Assembly: GCA_951812925.1 (NCBI GenBank)
Contig: OX638368.1
Location: forward strand, 150,212,492 to 150,276,491
Source: Calliopum simillimum
Lineage: Eukaryota > Arthropoda > Insecta > Diptera > Lauxaniidae
Length of the DNA: 64,000 nt
Reading direction: 5' to 3'
Position 1 is the first letter of the stretch, and every line of letters begins with the position of its first letter. The notes under the pieces are model-generated. The model saw nothing but the letters and a program-made list of their open reading frames with translations. It made no database searches and was not told the origin of the DNA. The translations under genes and the position numbers were made by a program. Below are positions 41,991-54,345 of the stretch, in pieces.

Positions 41991-44741
41991 ATCGCGATTT
42001 TCTTTGTCGTGCTCTCTTAATCGCTCCACAAATGACAGTCAGCAAACAAAGCTGTCAAAGTCACTAATAAGCTGATTTTTTATATGACAGCGACTTTTTG
42101 TCTTAATGTCACACACGAGAATTGTATGAATGGAATTTGCACAAAAGCGACGGCACTTTACGATTTTTTTGCTTTCAGCGATTCGATAGCACACGGAGTA
42201 ACAGCCAATAACGACAACAAAGCGAAACGAAATTGAACACGTGACCGCATTTATCCGTCGTTTTGGAACGTCACGTTGCCGAACGTACGAAAGTTGAGCA
42301 CATAATAAAAAAGCAAGGCGAAACCAACTTAAAATGACTGCGGCGTGTGCTCTATGCTGAGCAAATTTCCAATGAAAAGCATAAGACTAATGTGTTCTCG
42401 CTCGATCTTGCTTGTGCTTGTGGCTAGCTAGTGGCCCCCTGAACTTTTGCTAGAGTGAAATGAAGTGTGTCGCGCGGAAGAAGCTCTTTAGTTTGTTAAA
42501 CGGGCGGTTGATGTGAAACTCAAAGCAAAAGTACAAACTTTACCGATGCAGAAATGCAAGTGTTGGCCTTCTCTTGCTCTCATTATTTCAGTGCTCTTTC
42601 CTTTAGCAAATATGTACCTGCTTATGTGGACACATGGCAACATATTTAGTGATTGGGGGGAGGTCATTGAAGAATTTTGTTACATCGTCAAATGGTCTAC
42701 AGAGCTATGCAGATTCCGAAAGTGGGGCTTACCGAAAGATGGGTTATAGTAGCTTGCCTCAGAAGCAGAATTTCGTAGAAGTAGGAAATTTTTTCTTAAT
42801 GGTTGCGAAGAAGAAAGTTAGCAGCAAACTATTGCTAGTAAGAGTGACAGAGGAACTTTCGGTCCGAGTTGAGTTAGAAATCTGGAAGATATTCAATAAT
42901 TAGGCAAGGTAAATAAGCGATTGTCATTTCTTAAAATAAAACTAATCTTGTTGACCAGTATAATCACTTTACTCACATCACAGCCTGCGCAACATCTGAG
43001 ACCCCATCTTTTGGCCGAGATTATGACAGCGAAACAAACAATTTTCACCAAACAAAACAGCATCATTAAATTGATTGTGGTTTTTTCTGCCTGCCGCCGT
43101 TGCTGCTGCTGTGGCAGCCGAGACAAAAATGGGCGGCAACACGGCCAGTTTTTTCCTTCTTTTCGTGTTGCTCATTTCTGTTATTGTTGTTGTTGTTCCT
43201 CATTTGGACTGCAGCACGTCCGCTGCATCTGTAACTTGCAATCTTGCGGTGCGCCGGGCGGCGGTGTTGGTGCTGGCCGTGAGTTGTGAAAATAAACACC
43301 TCGTTACCTCGTTAAAAGTGCAAAACAAAGCGAATGCGATTGTGATTGCAGGAATTGCCAGAGTAGTGGTGATGTGATGGTGGCGGAGGAAACGGAAGAA
43401 GGAAAATAATACGAAAACAGAAAATAAATTGACGTGCTCTGCGCTTTGTATGCATCTTGATAAGCGATAAGTTGTGTTGTTGTATGTGAGAACAGATTGA
43501 GGACGGCAGCGACTATATGGGGTGGTGCAGGTGATGGATGAAGAGGTGTTTTCAGCTGGGGGTCGTTGGTGAGTTTTTGGTATTGCGTTTTTTGTTTTGG
43601 AATTTTCAGGTTCTTTTTTTCATTTTTGCTTTGTTTTTGCATGATGACACATTAAAATCTGTAATTGTAATTGGTTTTTCGCGGGTGTTGCAAATGTGCA
43701 CTTTATTTGAGGAACTTTTAAGAATATGGCTTAAAACTGACCTCTTAAGGTGTCATTTTCATAAAGTAGTTAAGAGGTTTTCTCTGTCGTTATAGCGTAC
43801 GAAAGTCATGATAGCGATCCAAATTCTAAAAACAAAGCCAACTAGAAGAGTATCAGTGACACGACACAACCTACTGAATCCCTTTTCAGAGGAGTTGGAA
43901 AGAATTTTCTTTCTCGCAACTATTGAGTCGATTACTTATAAAGTAGGGTCCTAAGCAGTTGTACAGTTAGTGTGTTTCACTTAAATTTTTGAATGCAACA
44001 TAAGAAAATAGTAGCACACATGGTTGCCACAACAAATTTTTTATTGGGACTTTTTTTCGAAAATTGCAAAACCAACGGAGGTATTGAAGCCGTTAGTTTT
44101 AAAAGTGAGGCAAAGAGTCATTATTTGAGGTATTAATTGGCCTACTTGTATTAGAAATGATTACAATTAGGCTCTGTTTTCAAGAATAGTTTACTTGATG
44201 GTGTGAGAGGTATTTGAGGCATTGAAGTTAAAATAGTTTATAATATACATAGGGGAGACTGGGGCACATTTGACACTAATTTTTCAAGGACCTGTATCTT
44301 TGAAAATAATTGCACGATCTTAATACTCTTTACTGTTTCTGAAACATTGATTATTTAGGATTAAAACTAAGAAAAATAAATTTTTTAAAAAACTGCATTA
44401 AGAGTCTTTTTTTAAACTTTTTCAAAAAAAGTCATTTTGTCAATGAAATAAATTTTGTTTGTTAACAACGAATAAAAATATATATTTTTAAAAAACCAAC
44501 ACGCAACTTTTGATTATAATTGCCTACTTTTATAGGCTGAAACATTTTACTCTGTTTATGTCGAGTATATTCGTCTTCGATGGAAAATAACTAAGCAGGT
44601 AGAAAAGTTTTTCGAAACAAAATTAAACAGTTAAAGGGTTAAAAAGTTACGACCATTTAAAAATGACGCCATTGAGTGAAAAATCATATGGGTATTTCTT
44701 AAAAAAAGTCTACCGAGCGTGAAAAATTAAATATGTTTTAA
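41991..44741. other. Upstream flank of the homeobox gene, no second gene seen
   Basis: A comparatively GC-rich, non-repetitive stretch (42000-43500). It has GCTGCTGCT/GTTGTT runs near 43093-43200 and overlapping frames in several registers, of which none matches a known protein. This is where upstream enhancers or unannotated 5' exons might lie, but that is inference. 43800-44740 is AT-rich; TAGGGGAGACTGGGGCAC at 44249 looks like an element end. Confidence 0.45.
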
Positions 44742-44861
44742 CCCAGTGTGCCAGACGGTTCATATCTCCGCTTTTTTATCCGTTACGGATCCGTTACTGA
44801 TCCGTTTGCGGGAGAGATTCCCAAAAAAAAAGCGGATATATGAACCGTCTGGCACACTGGG
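44742..44861. mobile_element. Small MITE with CCCAGTGTGCCAGACGG ends, copy 2
   Basis: CCCAGTGTGCCAGACGGTTC followed by ATATCTCCGC at the left is mirrored by GCGGATATATGAACCGTCTG and GCACACTGGG at the right. Internal CGTTACGGATCCGTTACTGA is identical to copy 1 at 24137. It is 120 bp. No clear target duplication. Confidence 0.82.
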
Positions 44862-45159
44862 AAAGTTTGATTTAGCCACCGGTAGTTATGCAAAAATATT
44901 CAAATTTATATATGCAAATAATACATATAGCTTTTCTCAGTTGTAGTCCATATAAAATGGTTGCAAAAATGAAATTTTCTCCAATTTAGTTTTTAACAAA
45001 TTTTTTTCTTTATGCGATAGAGGAGCTTAAGAAAATTTAATTTCCTTTAAATGTGCCTTTAAATGTGTCTAACAATAGCAATTATACAAATAAACTGTTA
45101 AAATTGCAACTGGAGTCCAAATAACGGTAATTTTTCGCATTGTCTTAAGTGAAGTTTTA

Positions 45160-45965
45160 ATGTCGCGTCCGTAGTCCAAAAACAAATTTTTTAATTACCA
45201 TTAATGTATTAGCGGTCACACCTGATCGGAACTCTATACCTTCAGTAAGATCATAATCCGCTAAAAAAATACGTAATTAGTGAGTCTCAATAAAGTATAT
45301 CTTAAAAGTTGTAAGTGTTTGAAATGTGTCACGTCCGCAATTATATGTAATAAATCCATATAAATAAAACTGAGATTTTGTATGTATCTTTGGACTTAAA
45401 AGCCAAAAATTTCTTTTACAAAATGCTTTTGTTTTTCGAGTGCGCTCATCATAACACTCATGGAGTCAATTAGTTTTATATTCATGCAAAAGAGGTTAGA
45501 TACTTCTTATCAATAGCTATCTAAATATCATTAAAACAACAAAATTATGTATTTCTCCACTTGAATTACTGCTAAGGAAAAATTTGTCGCGTCCAGAATA
45601 TCACGTCCGTTATTACATTTTAGCTTATGTAAGAGAAACTAAAGAAGATATTTAATTAAGGAAAAGTGCATTATGAAAAAGCATGTTTCAGCATACTTTT
45701 GACACTTTTAGGAAAAAAATCTGCTCACATATTTCGCAGAATTTTTAATTTTCGTACATGCACCTCAAAAGTACTTCCATTTTATGTAGCGTCCGTATAG
45801 ACTTTTATTGGCTAGCATTTTGGTACTGCATGCCAGCTCTACCTTGTGATTTTTCCAATAATAGTCCTCCCCTAGTACTAAATTATGCACCAAATAAAAA
45901 GTCAAAGTTTCCTCTGGACTTGATAACTTTTAAAAAATATGCGTACGAATGTCACGTCCGTAGCC
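45160..45965. repeat. Irregular repeats of GTC(A/G)CGTCCGTA
   Basis: TGTCGCGTCCGTAG (45161), TGTCACGTCCGCAA (45327), TGTCGCGTCCAGAA (45585), TCACGTCCGTTATT (45601), TAGCGTCCGTATAG (45787) and GTCACGTCCGTAGC (45950). Two of the spacings are close to 165 bp. GC-rich phrases like this are rare in the surrounding DNA, so I read it as a decayed array within an AT-rich element. Confidence 0.5.
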
Positions 45966-46139
45966 TGTGGAAATACCCATCTGAGAATCCTCATACGATC
46001 TTTAACTTTCATATATCATTTTAAAAAGATCATAAACTTTTTAAGAAGAAATCATACAAGACCAATTTGTAGCTTATTTTGAAGACGATTTGCGATTAGT
46101 AAAAAAGAGGAAAACAATTTCGTGCGACCTCTATATAAC

Positions 46140-46600
46140 CTCAAAAATCGTGTTTTTCAACTTTTCGGTTCGAATATTTTAAAAACCATACGTGATAGAG
46201 CAATTTTGTGAGACTGGATTCGGATCCAGCATTGCGATATATGTATATCGAAAATGATTTTTATTTACTTCCCCGTTCCGGTGATAAGTAACGGAGTTAT
46301 GACCAATTCATTATCATATTTATTTTCATTAATTGGACCAATATTAGATTTTTCTGATCAACAACATATTTTATTTCTCTTCAAATGATTTCTACATATG
46401 AGGAATAGGACAAGACGTTATCTTTACATATTAGTTGAAGTTAAGTCACACCTCGAAAAATGTTTTTTTTTTCGACTGCTGCTTTTACTAATGATGGTCC
46501 AATTTAAGAAAATAAATATGAATCATTGAACTATGGTGTATTCACTAAATTGGTCATAACTCCGTTACTTATCCATAGCTTTTCTCCATATTTGCTTTTT
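46140..46600. mobile_element. Foldback core with GATTCGGATCCAGCATTG
   Basis: GGTGATAAGTAACGGAGTTA then TGACCAAT (46280-46307) is mirrored by ATTGGTCATAACTCCGTTAC then TTATCC (46549-46574). The left flank carries AACCATACGTGATAGAGCAA and GATTCGGATCCAGCATTG, phrases also found inside the foldbacks at 16.7, 18.5 and 23.1 kb. Confidence 0.65.
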
Positions 46601-46731
46601 TATCTTTTTAAAGTTCCGATGTGTTCTAAATTAGACAATTTTTAATTGATTTTTTCTATTTTATAATTTTTTAATATCTTGTGCCACCAAATTATATTTT
46701 TCTGGATATGGTTTAAAAAATGAAGTCACCT

Positions 46732-46809
46732 TTAACCCTCTCGACCCGGATGGGACAGTATATATATGTAAATTGGGATATATTGTCCCAGCCGGGTCGA
46801 AAGGGTTAA
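46732..46809. mobile_element. 78-bp TTAA-flanked hairpin MITE, copy 2
   Basis: The same element as at 28271-28347, with only a few differences: CCCTCTCGACCCGGATGG in the left arm against CCCTTTCGACCCGGCTGG. The right arm CCAGCCGGGTCGAAAGGG is identical. TTAA at both ends. Confidence 0.82.
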
Positions 46810-48868
46810 AACGAAAAAATTTTTCAATCCATAAAATTTTTTTTCTTCTGATTTTCTAGTTTAGGGGGCAGGAAAATGGGAAAATGTAAACAAGTGTATT
46901 TTTTGATCACGAATATCTTGAGATTGATGAAAAGTTCTTTTAAGTTCTTAAAAGTTTAAATTAAGTTCCGACATCATTTAGTACCTATCATAAGACACCA
47001 ACTCTTTAATTGTCAAAAATTTCCATATTTAAAATAAATATTCAAAACAATTTAATAAATATTCTCTGCAAGAACTCCACAATATTCTTGATGTATTGTA
47101 TTTATACTCTACTTAGTATTAATTTGTTTTATTAGCATAAGAAGATAAAAAAACAGAAAATTACCTCATTAATTAGACAAATAAACACAATGAAACTAAA
47201 AAGAGACAGTCTATAAGAACAGCATATCAACTCACCCTTAAGTATAAGAAAATGGTACCCTACCACATTACCAACTAAAAAAGTCACAAGAGCAAACAAA
47301 TGTGTTCCACACACAACGATATATGAAACGTCATGGTATATACAACCAAATTTCCACGATCCACTTTAGATAATCTGTTACTTGGCATTTGATTGGTTGA
47401 AACGACGACACAATACAACATGGCATTTCAATGTTGAAAAGAGAGGCAATGAGTTGGAATTACTATGTGTACCTACCAGCACAAGCTGTTGTATTTATTT
47501 TCATATCGATTTAAAGTGCAGGGAAAAGATAAAAGCACTATGGGCAGCACCCTATGTAAGAAAGAGATGTGTAGATAGGGCTTGAGTACTGTACACTTGC
47601 CGGTGGCAGCAACAGCAGCCCCATATAAATCCAATTCATTTAATAATTGCTAACCAGATGAAGCTCATTACCACAAACAAGCAAACGGGTGGGTGGGGCA
47701 GTATGTAATCCAGTCGGTACTACAAATCGACGTCTATATAAAAATTAATAAGGAAGAAAAATAATCAAAAACTAAACTGTACATTGAATAAAAACGTTGA
47801 TACACCCTATTTATTGTTGGTAATTTCAAAGCAGTTCGCTAAAGTATACAAGAAAACCACTTTGCTCTCGCTGCGTGCATAAGCGGAGAGTTTTGGGGCT
47901 TAATCCCCCATTCTAAAAGAAAAGCTTATTGAATGAATTTTGTATTGGAAAACCTTATCCATAATGAACTTCATCTTAACTTGATAAGTTAGTACAATTT
48001 ATTTTTTTAATTATATCTATTTGTTGTAACGCGTAAAAGAGTTCCAATTTTGGCGAAGTTGCCAAAGGTTCTCACTTTTCAATAAGCTTGCCCCTATTTC
48101 AAAGGCACAGGGCCATTTAAATGTGTCCATAAACTTTGACTTTCATTCAACAAGGACTAAGGCCCCTATTTCTGAGAACTTGTGTACTGACTACCTTAAA
48201 CCTAAAGGATCTCGCATGAAATTGAACGACTCGTATAACAACAATACATATCTGTTTTAGTTTAATCGTGGTGTTTTCTATCCTGGACAAATAACTGCGT
48301 AAATTTTACTTTTCGCATACTCAAAGTATTTAAGCAGGTAGCTTTAAAATTGTACACTTCGTGCTAATTTTCAAAACGAGCAACTAAGCCACAATGCCAA
48401 ACTTTTTAATTTAATCACGTAAGGCTTACAACTCATAGTAAAAACTGGGGGCCTGAACAAGTCATCTTAAAATATAGGGTATTTCTTTTATTCGCATATT
48501 TTACATTGAACTAAAGTATTTGATGCAGAAAATTCAAAATTAAAATCTTCATTGTGCATTGATTTCATTCTGACGCTAAAGTAAACTCATTTGTTTTATC
48601 AGTATCAAAAAAAAAAAACCCGATTCTAGCAAATACTTACTTCAGTATACTGTATATTAAACAAACAAATACTTCACGTTAGTGTAAAACGTGCGAGTGA
48701 TAAGACTACAGCAAAATTTTGGATATGGTTTCATTTGCAAGTTGCAACTCATTGGAAACCTATAAATGCACGCGGCACTAAACTGAAGACGTCTATAGAA
48801 ATTTCATAAGATGGTTGTACTGCTTTTGTGGCGGTAGTGTACCTAATACCCATTCTTTTTTTAGGGTA
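46810..48868. other. Intergenic, no gene seen
   Basis: AT-rich, with few repeats. A frame at 47382-47585 (67 codons) has no recognisable match and no splice context I trust. Otherwise nothing. Confidence 0.45.
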
Positions 48869-49305
48869 TGCATTTTATTTATTTATTTATTTATTTATTT
48901 ATTCGGTCTATGAAATATTATTTCTTACAGACTATATTAATAATAAAAATTTTAAAAAATACAGAAGTTACAGGATATTATTTAGCAGTAACTTTAATAC
49001 ATTTTTCGAATTAGAGAAATCAAAACTATAATTAAGATTTAGTTCATTAAACATTTTTAAAACTCTAGATAAAGGAGCATTAGAAGCATAATTTGTTCGA
49101 GCAAAATCAATACGAAATATATCATGATTTCTTAACGTTCTTGATGGGACATTGAATTGGATCATAGCCAATAACATTGGGCAATCAACAGAACCAGAGA
49201 CAATATCATGGACCATTATTAATGACAAGATATTGCTTCTAGCTTCCAATGTTTTTAAGCCAATCAAAAGGCATTCTCAATTTAGCCATTCTTAAAGAAA
49301 CGTCT
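48869..49305 (-). pseudogene. Jockey/CR1-like non-LTR retrotransposon 3' end
   Basis: The minus strand keeps the reverse transcriptase C-terminal region: LKTLEARSNILSLIMVHDIV, SGSVDCPMLLAMIQFNVPSR, RTNYASNAPLSRVLKMFNEL and FDFSNSKNVLKLLLNNIL. The pattern TLE-R ... G-ID-P-LL--I ... P-R--R ... NY---AP is typical of jockey/CR1-type elements. The 3' side leads into (AATA)n, seen as TTTATTTATTTATTTATTTA on the plus strand at 48877-48902, a tail type common in these elements. It is severely 5'-truncated and not functional. Confidence 0.78.
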
Positions 49306-51220
49306 TACTCAGAGCCCTATGATTCTGAATTTTTCATTAAACGAGTTCACTTCCGACAAAATTTTCAATAATCCGGATTTTGCAACTAAACCACAGTATT
49401 GTTTTCGGTCTTTTAAGAGTGTGTCCAGAAAAAAAAAACTTAAAATGGAAGTACCTCTAGTTTTTTTTTAAATGTGTATGATAAAGATATGATCCTTTCT
49501 GTCCTAATGTGGCACTTTGAACATTGGAGTCCGATTTTTCAAAAGAACCTAAACTATCTCAATACTAATGTTATTCTGATTGTAGACAACTGGGCTGAAA
49601 ATTCTCAATCACTAAGTACTAAATACTAAATATACAAGAAAGTTAGTAATCTTCTTTCATTATCTGGTTGGTATCAAAGTTCTTAGCTTGGTTGGAGTTC
49701 CTGAAACTTGGAGGCTATTTTCTCATTTTCTTCACTGCGAAAGACAACTAAATTAAATTGTTTACTGAGATGTAAAAGTGATTTTTGCATTAAAAAGCAT
49801 TGGTCAAATTACAGCTAAACTTGTAAAAGCATGCCAATTGACATCAGGCAAAATACCGCAAAATATCGCATTGTTATCTGACAAAAGTTTTCCTAAAAAG
49901 AGTCCAGAAAAGGCTTGTTTCGTCTATCTAAAAGCAACAAACAGGTTTCTCCAAAGAAAGCATATGGATTGCACAACTTGCAGTCCTCCTTACAGTTTCC
50001 AAGTAAAAAGTATCATCCAAAAACTGACTTACGAAAAAAAATGAAACCAGATACCAAGAGATCAAGCTGAAAACCAACGAAGGTTATATATGTACTATAC
50101 CAAAATCAAATTGGGAAAGAAAGTCGGAGGAGGAAATCCAAGAAACCATAAATGATTATTCATTATTCTTTCTAGAGTAAGATTCATATGTCCCAAGAGC
50201 AAAGGAATTCGAAGAAATAGATTTATACAAATTTACTCTCTATCTCTACTGTTGGATAGAAGTAAATGTAGAGGTACAATCCAGCACTATAAATGATTTA
50301 ATGAGGCATAAACTGTCTGAAGCATAGTGTTGTGTTGTTGTCTGTATGCTAGTGCTAGCGAGATGTCAATTAAGCGTTTTTTAACTAAAGTTCCCTCTTT
50401 AGTACTCAATAATTGGGGCTCAACAATCTCGGCGGGTGCTCAACAAAACAAAAACACGTTGGTCACATTCTCTCAATGTTGTTTGCACATTTACTCTTCG
50501 TTTGCCAACAACACAACCAAGATGGAGTTGCGCTGCTGCTGCTACACAATTAGCGCGTTATAGACGTCTCATTCGCACTTTGATTCGTTGGGCCATCAGT
50601 TGTTTGAACGAATGTTCGGTCGGGTGTTCGATTCCAATTTAAAGTTTTGGGAAATGGTGGCTGCTGCCGCTGTTGGTTGTTGTTTATTATTGCAATTGGC
50701 AATTGTTCCCGCAGCTACAATGAATAAATTGTTGGTATCACTCCCCTGTTGCTCTCACTCTCACACTGACTGACTGACTGTCTACCAGAGCCAGCAGAAT
50801 TGCCGGCTTTTGTCATTTATTGTTGACACAACTAATTGGAATTATTTGTTTTTAATAAATGAGCAGCATTTTGCGCTGGTTAACTGATTCAATTAAAATT
50901 GGAAAAAATGCTCTGTGGCTCTGTGGGGATTTGGTTGATGTTGTCGCGCTGGATGCAGCAGAAGAGTGACAACAATTGTTCATGTTCATGTTGATGCAGT
51001 GGTTTTTGATTTTAATTTGCTCCTGTCACCGGACTGCTGGTACCGCCGTGTTTTGTTTACTTTTGGTGGAAGTTTTAAATGGGTTTTCATATTTAATTTT
51101 TTTTTTTTCACTTATGCCGTCGGTTATTTTGCAATTTAGTTTTTGACCAAATATTTTTATTAACTCTGTTGAGATTGATGATTGAAAACGGGGGTTAAGT
51201 TACAGCATAATTTCAATATA
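49306..51220. other. Intergenic, no gene seen
   Basis: AT-rich up to about 50300. 50430-51020 is richer in GC with GCTGCT and TTGTTG microsatellite runs and CTGACTGACTGACTG. No conserved frame. Confidence 0.45.
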
Positions 51221-52830
51221 TAGGGTAGAACGGGGTTAAACAACCACTTTTGTGTTTGGCACTCTGTAAAAACTTTGTTCATGATAATAATTTGAAAATT
51301 TCAACTGTTCCTGGTTCGTTGAACCCTTTGTCACAAAATTCATTCGAAAATTTTTTTTCAAACTCGCATTATTTATCCGGTACTTGCATTTGAACAAAAA
51401 GTGCGAAATGGTTGTTTTACCCCACCAGGTGGGGTAAAATAACCAAACTTTTTTTTTTAAATAAAAGTAACTAACATTGTTATTTTAAGGGTTTTTATTT
51501 TATCAGAATTGTACAAAACGTTACAAAAGAACAAAATTAACTTGAAAGAGTTTCTCTTCACAGAAAAAAAAATATCGGTCAATCCAACCGATTTCAACGA
51601 TAGAAATTGCACCAACCCGCAGTAAAGGTTAAATTGACTGTGCAGTCCAGTAAAATTACTGTAAAAATATTACTGTACAGTTGCTGTTAAAATGTTTAGG
51701 TACTGTGAAAACAGTTAATTTAACCTAGATTTTCGATAGAAATTGCACCAACCCGGAGTTTTTGTATTTTGACCGTAGGACTCTGTAAATTTACAGTTTA
51801 CTCGGTTTACAAACTATCAATCGCAGTTACAGTAAAAATAACCTTCTTAAAAGGTCAGCTAACAATATAAACTGTTCCAAACAGTTTAAACTGTTTTGTA
51901 GCGGTTTAATAGTTAGCACCCCAGAAGGGCTGTAACTAGCCGTTTCCAAAAACTCGTAGAAATTGTAGCAAACAGTTTCTACGGCGACACCATTTCAAAT
52001 GGCAAAATATCAGTGCAACTCTAGCAAACTTATGTTGATTTATTCTTAAACAATGTGAGAATTTTATGAACCTGTTAAAAACTCAATTCAAAATGTTATT
52101 CATATGAAAAAAAAAAATTTATGGAATACAAAATGTACAGTTGAATTCAACTGTAGAAAAGTAAAGCTGATTCTGAAATTTTGAATTTTTGTTTTTGTTT
52201 CCTATATAAAATTTGAAAAACTATAGAATACAAAATTTATAGTTAATTTTACCGTCAGTTTTTTTTTCTGTGTTGACCTTCATTAATCGCTGGCGTCACT
52301 TTCCTCAACGTATACTACTTTTCTAGGACGACCTCTTTTGGAGCGACGAGTATTGTTTTTGGCTGCCGTGTCTTGGTTTTTGCTCGGAATATTGCTTTAG
52401 AATCTTTTCTTCCGATCTTTCCATGGAGGCCAATGCCTTTTTCTCCTTCTGGTTATTTAACCCCACGTGCTTTTATATATTTTAAGGCGATTAACTTTTT
52501 AACAAATTTAAATTTTGTAAAACCAATTACAGATTTGGATTCAGCATGTAATTCTGCTCTTAGAAAACACTTGCCTTTTTTTCTGCACTGCACTGATTTG
52601 TGGAATTTTGAACTTTTGTCGACTGAAAATATTGAGGCGAGGGCGCGTCAAATCTTTCTATCGTCAGAACTCAGGTTATAATACTCGTGCGGTATCGGAA
52701 CCTTTCGCCAAAGTTGCGTTGTATCGGTCACTATCTACTGTACCAACGGTCGTTCCATTCGACTTTATTAAAAAAATTTAGAGGCAACTGGTTGTTTAAC
52801 CCCGTGGCGATTTAACCCCGTTCTACCCTA
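51221..52830 (-). mobile_element. 1.6-kb element with TAGGGTAGAACGGGGTTAAA ends, split by another element
   Basis: TAGGGTAGAACGGGGTTAAA is the left end and is inverted at the right end (TTTAACCCCGTTCTACCCTA at 52811-52830). GTTGTTTTACCCCACC and GGTTGTTTAACCCCG are subterminal variants. On the minus strand, from about 52360 to 52290, a short tail with SKRGRPRKVVYVEESDASD then a stop looks like the C-terminus of a pogo/jerky-type DDE transposase (weak). The rest of a transposase is not readable. The target duplication is unclear. It is interrupted at 51559-52275 by a nested element. Confidence 0.65.
51559..52275. mobile_element. Nested MITE with CACAGAAAAAAAAA ends
   Basis: CACAGAAAAAAAAATATCGG at the left mirrors ACGGTCAGTTTTTTTTTCTGTG-like sequence at the right (CAGTTTTTTTTTCTGTG). 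Inside, CGATAGAAATTGCACCAACC occurs twice about 137 bp apart (51599, 51736), and TACTGTA/TACAGT phrases abound. It sits within the larger 51221-52830 element. Confidence 0.6.
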
Positions 52831-52836
52831 CATATA

Positions 52837-53613
52837 CAAGGTGGGCCAACTTCGACTGACTAGTGTAATGTAAATAAAACTTTTTTAATTTAAATATTTT
52901 ATTTGATTTCTTATAACTTATAGGGGGTTATCGTGAATCAAGATTCCCGGGGAATTTGCTCAGACTGCCGTACATTCTCTATTTCAGTTTAATAAAATTC
53001 CCCGGGAATCTTGATTCACGATAACCCCCATAGTATATTTAGTTTCTTAGAAATTTCTTGTCTTAATGTAAAATATAATATCCTTTAAATGACCTATGTA
53101 CATATATTTCCTCACTGAGGCAAAGTGAAATCAGAGTTTCAAGAAATAATTCTGCCAACGAAAAATTTGCGATGAAGGTTTATTACCGCTCCCGCAGTAT
53201 GTGGTGCTGTTCTATCTTATCGGGTTCATAGCTATAGGGTTATTCACTACTACTGACTCAAAAAAAAATTTTATAGCATTTCGTTTTACCGCCCTAGGCT
53301 GTTAGTAAATGTCCATCATTTCATTTAAAAGAATGTGGTCCAAATTCTTTGTAGGCCATATTTCACACCAAATAGTAAATCTAATTGGATGTAAGTAATG
53401 CTAATTTAATGCTCTTGGATTGTCTGTAACTAAAAATAGACCTTTCGGAAACATAATTAAATTCAATAATTTTGACACGTTCTTACACGTAGTGTGTAGC
53501 CATTCTAAAATCTATTGAAATTCGCTATAATCTGCAAAAGAAATTTAAAAAAATTATAAAATCTCAAAAGTTATTAACGTTTTAAAATAGTCAGTCGAAG
53601 TTGGCCCACCTTG
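52837..53613. mobile_element. 777-bp Tc1/mariner-type MITE, perfect 26-bp ends, TA flanks
   Basis: CAAGGTGGGCCAACTTCGAC followed by TGACTA at the left is repeated exactly, inverted, at the right. TA lies on both sides (52835-52836 and 53614-53615). No transposase frame. It starts 6 bp from the end of the preceding element and contains a smaller hairpin at 52923-53029. Perfect ends suggest fairly recent movement (inference). Confidence 0.82.
52923..53029. mobile_element. 107-bp hairpin nested in the Tc1/mariner-type MITE
   Basis: GGGGGTTATCGTGAATCAAG then ATTCCCGGGGAATTT at the left is mirrored exactly by AAATTCCCCGGGAATCTTGA then TTCACGATAACCCCC at the right. A loop of about 35 bases lies between. 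The flanks share ATA. With 35-bp perfect arms it would form a strong RNA or DNA hairpin. Confidence 0.8.
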
Positions 53614-53615
53614 TA

Positions 53616-54035
53616 TGCTCCTTTGCAGTTTTATATGAAATGATTAGGTTTTTTAACAAAAAAGTGGTGAAAAAGTCGAACTTAAGTATGGGCACGGGTA
53701 ATTTATAACTCAAATGATTGATACTATATAAGTGTGGATCCAGAAAGGAGACATGGTGCCTTCAGCTCCCATCGTTTCTTGAAGTTTTTCTAAATTGTTT
53801 TTGAGTGTTTACGACTGCAGAAAGTGAAGAAAAGTGTTCATAAAAATACTATATTATTTAAATGTTACTCATACGACATTTTGTGCGTGATTAAATGAAG
53901 AATAGTTTTTAACTGTCTATAACTTTTGCAAATTTTTGCATCATTTTATATATAAACTAAAATAGTAAGGTTTGTTACCTTAAGCCTGGCCAAGAAATAA
54001 TTACCCTACACTGCTTCATTTTTAAAATATTGTAT
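53616..54035. other. Intergenic, no gene seen
   Basis: AT-rich DNA with no element recognised. Confidence 0.4.
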
Positions 54036-54039
54036 GCAT

Positions 54040-54345
54040 AGGATGTGCCACGCCTTCTTGTTCGAACTGACTAAGTTTTTCCTCAGAGCTTGCGCTAAAT
54101 ATTTTGTTGCATTGCCCCAAATAAAGCTTCTACTACAGAATTACGAAAATTTTGATTGGATGGTAGCTGCCTTGCCTTGCCTTTCGAGTTTTCCTAGTTT
54201 TCGCTCAGAGCTTCCACTAACTATTCCTGGTATCTGTACAAAATTTTTTTGACATTGCCTGAAATAACATTTTCACTACAGCATTTTGAAAACCTTGAGT
54301 ATATCCGTATAGGAGAAGCCACTCCTCCTTGTTTGAATAAACCTA
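54040..54345. repeat. Two tandem copies of an about 150-bp unit
   Basis: CTCAGAGCTTGCGCTAAATA ... GCATTGCCCCAAATAA ... CTACTACAGAATT in unit 1 correspond to CTCAGAGCTTCCACTAACTA ... ACATTGCCTGAAATAA ... CACTACAGCATTT in unit 2. Confidence 0.65.

Noticed and set aside
42921..43377. Overlapping frames up to 122 codons in several registers
   Set aside because: GC-richer trinucleotide-repeat DNA keeps many registers open; no motif, splice or start context favours one.
47382..47585. Small plus-strand gene candidate
   Set aside because: 67 codons, no recognisable domain, no supporting promoter, intron or neighbour context.
52373..52681. 102-codon plus-strand frame as a gene
   Set aside because: Lies inside a terminal-repeat element and looks antisense to a decayed transposase tail; no motif of its own.
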